Positions 56,630 through 64,000 of a stretch of 64,000 nt of DNA are shown one piece after another. The stretch spans positions 62,001 through 126,000 of the forward strand of contig NTKI01000001.1 of NCBI GenBank assembly GCA_002457315.1, given 5' to 3'. This DNA comes from Rhodothermaeota bacterium MED-G19 (lineage in GTDB: Bacteria > Bacteroidota > Bacteroidia > Cytophagales > MED-G16). The notes under the pieces are model-generated. The model ran no database searches. It was given only the letters and a program-made list of their open reading frames with translations, and was not told the origin of the DNA. Each line of letters opens with the position of its first letter. The first letter of the stretch is position 1. The position numbers and the translations under genes were made by a program.

Positions 56630-58768
56630 ATGGCAGGAATTAAAGATTTAAATTATCTTAGAAACATCGGAATCATGGCTCACATTGATGCCGGTAAAAC
56701 TACTACGACAGAAAGAATATTATATTACACAGGTTTAAGTCATAAAATTGGTGAAGTTCATGATGGTGCAGCAACTATGGACTGGATGGAGCAAGAACAA
56801 GAAAGAGGAATTACAATTACTTCAGCTGCAACTACTACATATTGGAAGTATCCTACAAAACAAGGAAAGCTTATAGATAACACAAGTGACTTTAGAGTAA
56901 ATATTATAGATACTCCTGGTCACGTTGACTTTACTGTTGAGGTAGAAAGATCACTTAGAGTTCTTGATGGTGCAGTTGCATTATTTTGTGCTGTTTCAGG
57001 TGTTGAGCCTCAGTCTGAAACTGTATGGAGACAAGCTGATAAGTATAAAGTACCTAGAATTTGTTTTGTTAATAAAATGGATAGAGCTGGTGCTGATTTT
57101 TTAAATGTTGTTAAAGAGATTAAGGAAAAGTTAAATGCAAAACCAGTTCCTCTTCAAATTCCAATTGGCGCTGAAGAAGGTTTTAAAGGTGTTGTTGACT
57201 TAATTACTAACGAAGCAATTGTGTGGAATGAGGATGATATGGGCATGACATATAATGTAGTTGATATACCAGATAATCTTAAAAACACAGTTGATGAGTG
57301 GAGACAAAATTTAGTTGAAAATGTTGCTGAATATGATGACAATTTACTTGAAAAGTTTTTTGAAGATCCTAATTCCATAACTAAGGAAGAAATGATGGCT
57401 GCGATTAGGAAAGCTGTGATTGATATGTCTTTCTCTCCAGTCATGTGTGGTTCTGCTTTTAAAAACAAAGGTGTTCAGGCTTTGCTAGATGCTGTATGTT
57501 CATACCTACCTTCACCTCTAGATTTACCACCAGTATCAGGTACAAACCCAGACAATGAAGAAGAGACATCTAGAAAACCAAGTAATGATGAGCCATTTGC
57601 TGCTCTTGCTTTTAAAATTGCAACGGACCCATTTGTAGGAAGACTATGCTTCTTTAGAGTATACTCTGGTAAACTTGATGCTGGATCTTATATTTTTAAT
57701 AATAGAAACGGTAAAAAGGAAAGAATTTCTAGGCTTATGCAGATGCATTCAAATAAGCAAAACCCTATTGATGCAGTTAATGCGGGGGATATTTGTGCTG
57801 GTGTTGGGTTTAAAGATATTAAAACTGGAGATACTCTCTCTGATGAAAAATCTAAAATTGTCTTAGAGTCAATGTCTTTCCCTGATCCTGTAATTGGATA
57901 CGCCATAGAACCTAAACAACAAGCTGATGTTGATAAATTAGGAATGGCAGTTAGTAAGCTAGTTGAAGAAGACCCTACATTAAGAGTTAATACTGATGAG
58001 GAAACTGGTCAAACTGTTCTTAGAGGAATGGGAGAGCTCCATTTAGAGATTATTATTGAAAGACTTAAAAGAGAGTTTAAGGTTGAAATAAATCAAGGTG
58101 CTCCTCAGGTTGCTTACAAAGAATCTATATTATCATCTACTAAACACCAGGAGGTTTATAAAAAACAATCGGGAGGTAGAGGTAAGTTTGCTGATATCGT
58201 ATTTGAGATAGGACCTAGAGATGAGGATGCCGAGGGTGATGGTCTTCAATTTGTAAATCAAATTACTGGAGGTAAAATTCCAAGAGAATTTATTCCTGCT
58301 GTTGAAAAAGGTTTTAAAAATGCAATGAATAATGGTCCTCTAGCTGGTTTCCCTGTGCAGTCTCTAAAGGTAAGGTTATATGATGGATCTTTTCATGATG
58401 TTGATTCTGACTCACTTTCTTTTGAGCTTGCTGCAGGTATAGCATTTAAACAGGCTGCTAAAAAAGCTGATCCTGTTTTAATGGAGCCTATTATGTCTGT
58501 TGAAGTAACTACTCCGGATGAGTATACTGGTGGTGTAACTGGAGATCTTAATAAAAGAAGAGGGATAATGAAAGGTATGGATATGAAGGGTAATTCTCAG
58601 ATTATTAAGGCTGATGTCCCGCTTTCTGCTCTATTTGGGTATGTGACTGATCTTAGAACATTAAGTTCTGGGAGAGCGTCTGCTTCTTTGACTTTTTCTC
58701 ATTATAGTAGTGTTCCAAAAAATATTGCTGAAGAAATAATAAAAAAAAATAACGGAGAAATAAATTAA
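56630..58768 (+). CDS. fusA: Elongation factor G
   Basis: Translocase GTPase of 712 residues. G1 [20 protein letters not shown] (residues 14-33), switch [16 protein letters not shown]3 [19 protein letters not shown] (about 89-107) and G4 [12 protein letters not shown] are intact. Domain IV has [20 protein letters not shown] (about 509-528), and the end has [20 protein letters not shown]. No fusidic-acid-resistance change was noticed. It stands in the conserved rpsL-rpsG-fusA-rpsJ order. Confidence 0.98.
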   Translation: MAGIKDLNYLRNIGIMAHIDAGKTTTTERILYYTGLSHKIGEVHDGAATMDWMEQEQERGITITSAATTTYWKYPTKQGKLIDNTSDFRVNIIDTPGHVDFTVEVERSLRVLDGAVALFCAVSGVEPQSETVWRQADKYKVPRICFVNKMDRAGADFLNVVKEIKEKLNAKPVPLQIPIGAEEGFKGVVDLITNEAIVWNEDDMGMTYNVVDIPDNLKNTVDEWRQNLVENVAEYDDNLLEKFFEDPNSITKEEMMAAIRKAVIDMSFSPVMCGSAFKNKGVQALLDAVCSYLPSPLDLPPVSGTNPDNEEETSRKPSNDEPFAALAFKIATDPFVGRLCFFRVYSGKLDAGSYIFNNRNGKKERISRLMQMHSNKQNPIDAVNAGDICAGVGFKDIKTGDTLSDEKSKIVLESMSFPDPVIGYAIEPKQQADVDKLGMAVSKLVEEDPTLRVNTDEETGQTVLRGMGELHLEIIIERLKREFKVEINQGAPQVAYKESILSSTKHQEVYKKQSGGRGKFADIVFEIGPRDEDAEGDGLQFVNQITGGKIPREFIPAVEKGFKNAMNNGPLAGFPVQSLKVRLYDGSFHDVDSDSLSFELAAGIAFKQAAKKADPVLMEPIMSVEVTTPDEYTGGVTGDLNKRRGIMKGMDMKGNSQIIKADVPLSALFGYVTDLRTLSSGRASASLTFSHYSSVPKNIAEEIIKKNNGEIN

Positions 58769-58774
58769 TACAAA

Positions 58775-59080
58775 ATGTCACAAAAAATCAGAATTAAATT
58801 AAAATCATTTGACTATAATCTTGTAGACAAAAGTTCTGAGAAGATTGTTAAGGCAGTTAAGACGACAGGAGCTATAGTTAGTGGTCCAATACCTTTACCA
58901 ACAAGAAAAGAAATTTTTACTGTTCTGAGGTCTCCTCATGTCAATAAGACGTCTAGAGAACAATTTAAACTCTGTACTTACAAAAGATTATTGGATATTT
59001 ATTCTAATAGCAGTCAGACAGTTGATGCTTTAATGAAACTTGAATTGCCAAGTGGAGTAGATGTTGAAATAAAAGTTTAA
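58775..59080 (+). CDS. rpsJ: 30S ribosomal protein S10 (uS10)
   Basis: A 101-residue protein of the 30S head and NusB partner in antitermination. It begins [20 protein letters not shown] (residues 2-21), then [15 protein letters not shown]-type [20 protein letters not shown] (about 32-51) and [20 protein letters not shown] (about 53-72). In nearly all bacteria with this order it is followed directly by rplC. Here the next gene is the secreted glycosidase at 59124 and rplC comes only 3.3 kb later. Confidence 0.98.
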   Translation: MSQKIRIKLKSFDYNLVDKSSEKIVKAVKTTGAIVSGPIPLPTRKEIFTVLRSPHVNKTSREQFKLCTYKRLLDIYSNSSQTVDALMKLELPSGVDVEIKV

Positions 59081-59123
59081 TATTTTAAATTTTGAATTTT
59101 ATGGTCTGTGCTATTACTTCGTA

Positions 59124-62100
59124 ATGCCGATGATTAAATTTTATAAACTTCTTGTAGTTCTTCTATTATTTTCAAACTACTCATTCTCTCAAAACTTTCT
59201 TAATACATCTGGAAAATCTATAATAAATGAGAAAGGTGACACTATAATTTTAAGAGGTATGGGGTTAGGAGGATGGATGGTCCAGGAAGGGTATATGATG
59301 GCTCCAGGCGGATTTTCTTCTACCCAATATCAAATAAAAGATAAAATCAGAGAGTTAATTGGTGATGAAGAAACTCAAAAATTTTATAATAATTGGTTAA
59401 AGAATCATGTTACTAAAACTGATATAGACTCGATGAAATCTTGGGGTTTTAATTTGGTGAGAGCACCAATACATTATAACCTATTTACTGTACCCATAGA
59501 GGAAGAACCTTTCCCAGGTTCTTATACAGAGTTAGATGTAGGCTTTAAGCTTTTAGACTCTTTGCTTAGCTGGTGTAAAGAAAATGAAATTTATCTTATG
59601 ATTGATCTCCATGCAGCTCCAGGAGGTCAAGGGTACAATGCAGATATTTCAGATTATGATCCAACAAAACCTTCTCTTTGGGAGAGTGAATTAAATCAAA
59701 ATAAGACTGTTGAACTATGGAAAAGATTATCACAGAGATATAAAAATGAGCAATGGGTAGCTGGATATGATTTAATTAATGAACCAAACTGGGAAATTCC
59801 TGGTGGAGTACTACTAAAAAACTTATATGTTCAATTAACTAACGTAATTAGAGCTGAAGGAGATAACCATATCTTGTTTATAGAAGGTAACTGGTTTGCA
59901 AATGATTTTACTGGTTTGACACCTCCATGGGATGATAATCTTGTTTATAGTCCCCATAAATATTGGAGTCCAGTAGATCAAGGGTATTTAGATTGGATGT
60001 TACCACTTAGAGATACATTGAATGTTCCTCTTTTTATAGGAGAAACAGGTGAAAACTCAAATTTTTGGTACAGGGATGCTGTAAAAGTTTTTGAGGAAAA
60101 TGGAATTGGTTGGGCTTGGTGGCCTCTAAAGAGAATTGGTGCAATTCAACCGCCACTATCTATAAATTATAATGACAAATATAAAATGCTAGTTGACTAT
60201 TGGAATGGAGGAAATATAATTCCGTCAAAAGAAGATGCTATTGCTGGTCTAAATCAACTTACTGAAGATATTAAAATTGAAAATTGTTTTTATCATAAAG
60301 ATATTATTGATGCTATGTTTAGGCAGCCTTTTTCAAATTTGACAGTGCCTTATGCAAATAATTTAATCCCAGGTAAAATTTATGCTTCAGATTTTGATAT
60401 GGGCATCATGGGAGAAGCATATTATGATGCTGGTGCAGAAGCAAATTATGGTGGCAATTTCTCTGCTTGGAATAATGGGTGGTCATTAAGGAATGATAAT
60501 GTCGATATTCAAGAAAGTAAAGATTCTGAATCAAATGGTTATAATGTTGGCTGGATAGAAAAAGATGAATGGATGAAATATTCTTTTCAATTAGATGAAA
60601 CTGGGGTATATAATGTTAATGTGAGAGTTGCCACTGAAGATGATGATGGCAGTTTTTATTTTAAATTAAATGGTCAGCAGTTTTCTAAAATGATTGATGT
60701 ACCTAAGACAGATTCTTGGGAGAATTGGGTAGATATAAAACTAGACTCTTTAGTTATAGATGAAGGAGATGAAAGTTTAGTGTTTCATGTTAATAGAGGT
60801 ACATTTAATTTAGGTTTTTATGAATTTATTAAGGTGTCTAATATTTCAGAAATAGAAACAGGTTATGTCTCTGCTAATACCTATAACCAAAATTCAATTA
60901 ACATAAATTTTAATAAAAATATTAAAAACTTTATTTCAGTTGGTCAATTAGGCTTTAAAGTTTTTATTAATGATCAAGAAGTAGAAGTAATAGATGTTTT
61001 AAATTCTACTTCTCCAAGGTCAATAATCTTGAACCTAGCTGTTGAAATTAAACCAGGTGATGTGATTACGATCTCTTACTCAGGCAATTCCATTAAATCA
61101 ACAGACGAAAATTTACTAGAAATATTTTCGGATGAAATTGTGAAAAATACTATATCCTATATTCATAATGTCCCAGGTAAAATTGAAGCTGAACATTATT
61201 TTTTCCAAAAAGGAATGGAATTGGAGAATGCATCAGACGAGGGTGATGGAAAAAATATTGCAAGTTTGGATAACGGAGACTATGCTGATTATTACATTAA
61301 AGTTAATTCTTCGGGCACTTATAATGTTACATATAGATCTGCTGCTGATCCAAATTGGTCGTCTGGGGGACAACTGGAACTAAGTTTATTAGACCCTGAG
61401 ACAGGAAACTATAATTCTATTCAAAATATGATTTTACCAACAACAAGTGGGTGGCAAATTTGGGAAAGCACAAGTAAACCATTAACTCTTTCTGAAGGAA
61501 ATCACCAACTTAGGTTAAAGATTATAGAGGGTCCTTTTAATTTAAATTGGTTTGCTTTTGATGATTCAGTATCAATTGGGATACCTATTCCTGGATATAT
61601 TCAGGCTGAAGATTATATATTCCAGTCTGGCACATCATTAGAAATGACAGAAGATGAGGGGGGTGGTCAGAATATTGGTTATTTAGATTCAGCAGATTAT
61701 GTTGATTATGTTGTAGATGTTTCAAAAACTGGTCTTTATGACTTAAGTTATAGAGTTGCTTCTGATGGGAGTGAGGACTATGCAAATGGTGGTACCATTG
61801 AATTACAACTTCTAATTGATTCTGCTAACTATGAAGTTTTACATACTATATCTTTCCCTTCTACTAATGGCTGGCAGGATTGGGTTACTTTTAATGACTT
61901 CCCTAAGATACATCTGGAGTCTGGTAACAGAAAACTTAGATTTTTCTTTAAAAAAACACCTTTTAATTTAAATTGGATCTTATTTGAAGAGTTTGAAGGT
62001 ACGGTATTAGGTCTGGAAAAAAATGATATAAGATTAAAAATATATCCTAACCCAACTTCTGAAAAAATCACTGTTGAATCAGACTTTATAACTAATGATA

Positions 62101-62279
62101 TTATTACTTATAAGTTAGTAGATTCTAATGGTAGAGTTTTTGCTAAAAGGAGTAAATTATATACATCAAAAATCTATGAAGAAATACTTGTAAATGGTAT
62201 AAATAAAGGACTCTTTTTTTTAGTTATTTACGAAGGAGACAACTTACTAGAAATCAGGAAAATTATTAAGTCTAATTAG
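59124..62279 (+). CDS. Secreted GH5-family glycosidase with CBM6-like modules and T9SS sorting domain
   Basis: The 1051-residue secreted enzyme begins with a signal peptide (ending NYSFSQ, about 1-22). The GH5 barrel (about 25-360) shows GMGLGGWMVQEGYM, MIDLHAAPGGQGYN, the acid/base E220 in GYDLINEPNW and the nucleophile E307 in FIGETGENSN. This resembles GH5 exo-1,3-glucanases and cellulases; the substrate is probably a beta-glucan, not proven. Then come a CBM6-like module (about 410-575), a SwmB/Ig-like segment (about 580-680) and two further CBM6-like modules, with paired IEAEHYFFQKG and IQAEDYIFQSG starts and FNLNWFAF/FNLNWILF ends. A T9SS type A domain (LKIYPNPTSEKITV) closes it. It lies between rpsJ and rplC. 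A weak promoter-like AAATTTTG (59087-59094) with TTG at 59064 may drive it. ATG 59130 is an alternative start. Confidence 0.92.
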   Translation: MPMIKFYKLLVVLLLFSNYSFSQNFLNTSGKSIINEKGDTIILRGMGLGGWMVQEGYMMAPGGFSSTQYQIKDKIRELIGDEETQKFYNNWLKNHVTKTDIDSMKSWGFNLVRAPIHYNLFTVPIEEEPFPGSYTELDVGFKLLDSLLSWCKENEIYLMIDLHAAPGGQGYNADISDYDPTKPSLWESELNQNKTVELWKRLSQRYKNEQWVAGYDLINEPNWEIPGGVLLKNLYVQLTNVIRAEGDNHILFIEGNWFANDFTGLTPPWDDNLVYSPHKYWSPVDQGYLDWMLPLRDTLNVPLFIGETGENSNFWYRDAVKVFEENGIGWAWWPLKRIGAIQPPLSINYNDKYKMLVDYWNGGNIIPSKEDAIAGLNQLTEDIKIENCFYHKDIIDAMFRQPFSNLTVPYANNLIPGKIYASDFDMGIMGEAYYDAGAEANYGGNFSAWNNGWSLRNDNVDIQESKDSESNGYNVGWIEKDEWMKYSFQLDETGVYNVNVRVATEDDDGSFYFKLNGQQFSKMIDVPKTDSWENWVDIKLDSLVIDEGDESLVFHVNRGTFNLGFYEFIKVSNISEIETGYVSANTYNQNSININFNKNIKNFISVGQLGFKVFINDQEVEVIDVLNSTSPRSIILNLAVEIKPGDVITISYSGNSIKSTDENLLEIFSDEIVKNTISYIHNVPGKIEAEHYFFQKGMELENASDEGDGKNIASLDNGDYADYYIKVNSSGTYNVTYRSAADPNWSSGGQLELSLLDPETGNYNSIQNMILPTTSGWQIWESTSKPLTLSEGNHQLRLKIIEGPFNLNWFAFDDSVSIGIPIPGYIQAEDYIFQSGTSLEMTEDEGGGQNIGYLDSADYVDYVVDVSKTGLYDLSYRVASDGSEDYANGGTIELQLLIDSANYEVLHTISFPSTNGWQDWVTFNDFPKIHLESGNRKLRFFFKKTPFNLNWILFEEFEGTVLGLEKNDIRLKIYPNPTSEKITVESDFITNDIITYKLVDSNGRVFAKRSKLYTSKIYEEILVNGINKGLFFLVIYEGDNLLEIRKIIKSN

Positions 62280-62325
62280 TAGAATTATTTGTCCATTTTT
62301 TATTAAAAAATAACTTTTCTATTAT

Positions 62326-62355
62326 TTGACAGGATATCTTAAATTGTTATCTTTG
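62326..62355 (+). promoter_or_regulatory. Promoter of the rplC-rplD-rplW-rplB operon
   Basis: TTG (62326-62328), exactly 19 bp, TATCTTTG (62348-62355): a perfect consensus promoter placed after the GH5 gene and 30 bp before the rplC ATG. It allows the S10-type operon to be transcribed although the glycosidase gene separates it from rpsJ. Confidence 0.76.
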
Positions 62356-62385
62356 CACACATTTTAGGTAAAGAATATATACAAA

Positions 62386-63018
62386 ATGTCAGGAATTATA
62401 GGAAAAAAATTAGGTATGACAAACGTTTTTGACGTTAGGGGTAGAAGTGTGGGATGTACTGTAATTGAAGCAGGGCCTTGTTTTGTTACTCAAATCAAAG
62501 ATAGAGACAAGGATGGGTATAGGGCAATTCAGTTATCTTATGATGATTTAAAGTCTAGTAAGGTTAATAAGTCTACTAAAGGACATTTTGCGGTTTCTAA
62601 TGTAGAACCTAAAAAGAAGATAGTTGAGTTTAGAAATTTTAGGAAAGAGTTTGATAGTAAGGTCAAATTGGGTATGGAAGTAAAACTTGCGGATGTTTTT
62701 AACGAAAATGAGTTTCTTGATGTCACCTCAATTTCTAAAGGAAAAGGATTTCAAGGTGTAGTGAAAAGACATAATTTCTCAGGTGTTGGTCAAAATACAC
62801 ATGGTCAACATAACAGGAATAGAGCTCCTGGTTCGATTGGTGCAGGTTCAACACCTTCTAGAGTTTTTAAAGGAATGAGGATGGCTGGTAGAACAGGTGG
62901 TGATAAAGTAACAATGCAAAACCTTAGGATTTTAAAGATTGATAAAAATGAAAATTTAATTTACGTTGGCGGATCTGTTCCTGGATCTAAGAACTCATAT
63001 GTAGTTTTATCAAATTAA
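62386..63018 (+). CDS. rplC: 50S ribosomal protein L3 (uL3)
   Basis: A 210-residue primary 23S-binding protein. MSGIIGKKLGMTNVFDVRGR (residues 1-20) starts it; SISKGKGFQGVVKRHNFSG (about 119-137) and SRVFKGMRMAGRTGGDKVTM (about 157-176) are the conserved extended loop and core. It follows its own promoter and precedes rplD by 7 bp. Confidence 0.98.
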   Translation: MSGIIGKKLGMTNVFDVRGRSVGCTVIEAGPCFVTQIKDRDKDGYRAIQLSYDDLKSSKVNKSTKGHFAVSNVEPKKKIVEFRNFRKEFDSKVKLGMEVKLADVFNENEFLDVTSISKGKGFQGVVKRHNFSGVGQNTHGQHNRNRAPGSIGAGSTPSRVFKGMRMAGRTGGDKVTMQNLRILKIDKNENLIYVGGSVPGSKNSYVVLSN

Positions 63019-63025
63019 TAAACTA

Positions 63026-63652
63026 ATGAAAATAGATATAAATAAAATTTCAGGGAAAACAAGTGGAAAAAAGATTACTTTATCTGATAAAATTTTCTCT
63101 ATTGAACCAAATGATCATGCCATATATCTTGATGTAAAAAGTTATTTAGCTAATCAGAGACAAGGTAATAGTAAGGTAAAAGGTAGGTCTGAAATTGTAG
63201 GTTCTACAAGGAAAATTAAGAAGCAAAAGGGGACAGGTACTGCAAGAGCTGGGAGTATAAAATCTCCATTATTCAAAGGTGGAGGTCAAATCTTTGGACC
63301 ACAACCTAGAGAATATAAAAATAAAATAAACAGAAAAGTAAAAGATTTAGCTAGAAAGTCTGCTCTTTCTCATAAGATAAAAGATAAGTCAGTTGTTATC
63401 TTGGAAAATTTTGATTTAAAATCCCCAAAGACAAAAGATTACGTTAGTATTCTTTCAAACTTTTCAATTGAAAATAAAAAATCATTACTCTTAACTTCTG
63501 AAAGTAATAAAAATATTGTGTTATCCACTAATAATTTGAAAAATGCAATTGTTAAAAAAGTTGATGATATCAACACTTATGATATAGTCAATGCTGATAG
63601 TGTATTATTTGTAGAGGATTCTATTAAAAAATTAAATGAAATTTTAAAGTAA
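63026..63652 (+). CDS. rplD: 50S ribosomal protein L4 (uL4)
   Basis: A 208-residue exit-tunnel protein. AIYLDVKSYLANQRQGNSKV (about 31-50) and KKQKGTGTARAGSIKSPLFK (about 67-86) with GGGQIFGPQPREYKNKINRK form the conserved tunnel loop, where macrolide-resistance changes occur in other bacteria; nothing unusual was seen. The C-terminal half is more divergent. It lies 7 bp after rplC and 1 bp before rplW. Confidence 0.97.
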   Translation: MKIDINKISGKTSGKKITLSDKIFSIEPNDHAIYLDVKSYLANQRQGNSKVKGRSEIVGSTRKIKKQKGTGTARAGSIKSPLFKGGGQIFGPQPREYKNKINRKVKDLARKSALSHKIKDKSVVILENFDLKSPKTKDYVSILSNFSIENKKSLLLTSESNKNIVLSTNNLKNAIVKKVDDINTYDIVNADSVLFVEDSIKKLNEILK

Positions 63653-63653
63653 A

Positions 63654-63941
63654 ATGGCAATACTCATAAAACCAATTCTTACTGAAAAGGCTACCTCATC
63701 TAATGATAAGGGGAAGTTTTCCTTTATTGTTGACACAAAGGCTAATAAGGTTCAGGTAAAAAAAGCTGTCGAAAAAACTTATGATGTTAATGTTGTCAGT
63801 GTTAATACTATAAATGTCTTGGGTAAATCAACATCTAAGTTTACAAAGACAGGTATAGTTAGCGGAAGAAAACCGTCATATAAAAAAGCTATTGTTCAAT
63901 TAAAAGAAGGTGAGTTCATTGATTTCTACTCACAAATTTAA
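63654..63941 (+). CDS. rplW: 50S ribosomal protein L23 (uL23)
   Basis: A 95-residue protein at the tunnel exit and a docking site for trigger factor and SRP. LIKPILTEKATSSNDKGKFS (about 4-23), FIVDTKANKVQVKKAVEKTY (about 24-43) and the C-terminal YKKAIVQLKEGEFIDFY are family-typical. Length is normal. rplB follows after 10 bp. Confidence 0.97.
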   Translation: MAILIKPILTEKATSSNDKGKFSFIVDTKANKVQVKKAVEKTYDVNVVSVNTINVLGKSTSKFTKTGIVSGRKPSYKKAIVQLKEGEFIDFYSQI

Positions 63942-63951
63942 ATTTTAAGAG

Positions 63952-64000
63952 ATGTCAAAAAAAATTAAACCAGTTACTCCAGGTCTTAGATTTAGAATTG
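63952..64000 (+). CDS. rplB: 50S ribosomal protein L2 (uL2), 5' end only
   Basis: The last 49 bp encode the L2 N-terminus, SKKIKPVTPGLRFRI (canonical KxKPxTPGxRFxV), starting at the ATG at 63952. Its place after rplW is the standard S10-operon order. The rest lies beyond the window. Confidence 0.92.
   Translation, partial: MSKKIKPVTPGLRFRI

Noticed and set aside
59081-62385. Transposon-borne origin of the GH5 insertion
   Set aside because: I looked for terminal inverted repeats, direct repeats and transposase remains at both edges and saw none, so mobile origin is not claimed.

Overview
The window is AT-rich DNA from a member of the Bacteroidota, probably an uncultured marine lineage with a compact genome; Cytophagales-like is my best guess from the style of the SusC/SusD pair. 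The evidence is a SusC/SusD pair, two secreted proteins ending in type IX secretion (T9SS) sorting domains, a DUF3467 gene directly after rpoC, the Bacteroidota promoter TTG-N19-TAnnTTTG in front of several tRNA and ribosomal operons, and few recognisable Shine-Dalgarno sequences. Genes are packed tightly. Five convergent pairs overlap at their stop codons, and many co-directional genes overlap by 1-20 bp. No intergenic stretch exceeds 300 bp; the longest is the 266 bp before susC. I saw no IS element, prophage, CRISPR array or rRNA operon.

Region by region. 1-6543: 3' part of recR, a sodium:solute symporter, a conserved outer-membrane-type protein of unknown function, an alkyltransferase-like (ATL) gene directly behind tRNA-Ser, then yihY-like, thioesterase and mltG genes, and a WbqC-like protein. 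6590-14708: clpC, fabG, lpdA and a tight reverse-strand operon of a ribulose-phosphate-epimerase/CBS fusion, DAHP synthase, kdsC and sucD. 14781-22290: a PhoD-like lipoprotein, a lipid A-type acyltransferase, lepA, folD, queE and a PorE-like OmpA protein. 22557-36114: the accessory heart of the window. It holds susC, susD, an unknown lipoprotein and a strong terminator, followed by a compact four-gene run: a giant FG-GAP/ASPIC/vanadium-haloperoxidase fusion with a T9SS tail, an arylsulfotransferase-like lipoprotein, a CHR-family oxyanion transporter and a PAPS-type sulfotransferase. 36111-42374: lpxH, ftsH, rsfS, birA, gmk, nadD, frr and pyrH. 42539-64000: tRNA-Tyr/Gly/Thr, tuf, tRNA-Trp, secE, nusG, rplKAJL, rpoBC, DUF3467, rpsL, rpsG, fusA, rpsJ, then a secreted GH5 glycosidase with CBM6-like modules, then rplC, rplD, rplW and the start of rplB.

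How the genes work together. Most of the window is housekeeping: translation, transcription, protein quality control, envelope and cofactor synthesis. Two places break the pattern. The first is the SusCD/haloperoxidase/sulfotransfer locus, which pairs uptake across the outer membrane with a secreted vanadate enzyme, sulfate-ester chemistry and an oxyanion transporter. I think this is the best candidate for an undescribed system. The second is the GH5-CBM6 gene lying inside the otherwise universal rpsJ-rplC junction, with the downstream ribosomal genes served by their own consensus promoter. All functional statements rest on motif reading and gene order; no database search was run.
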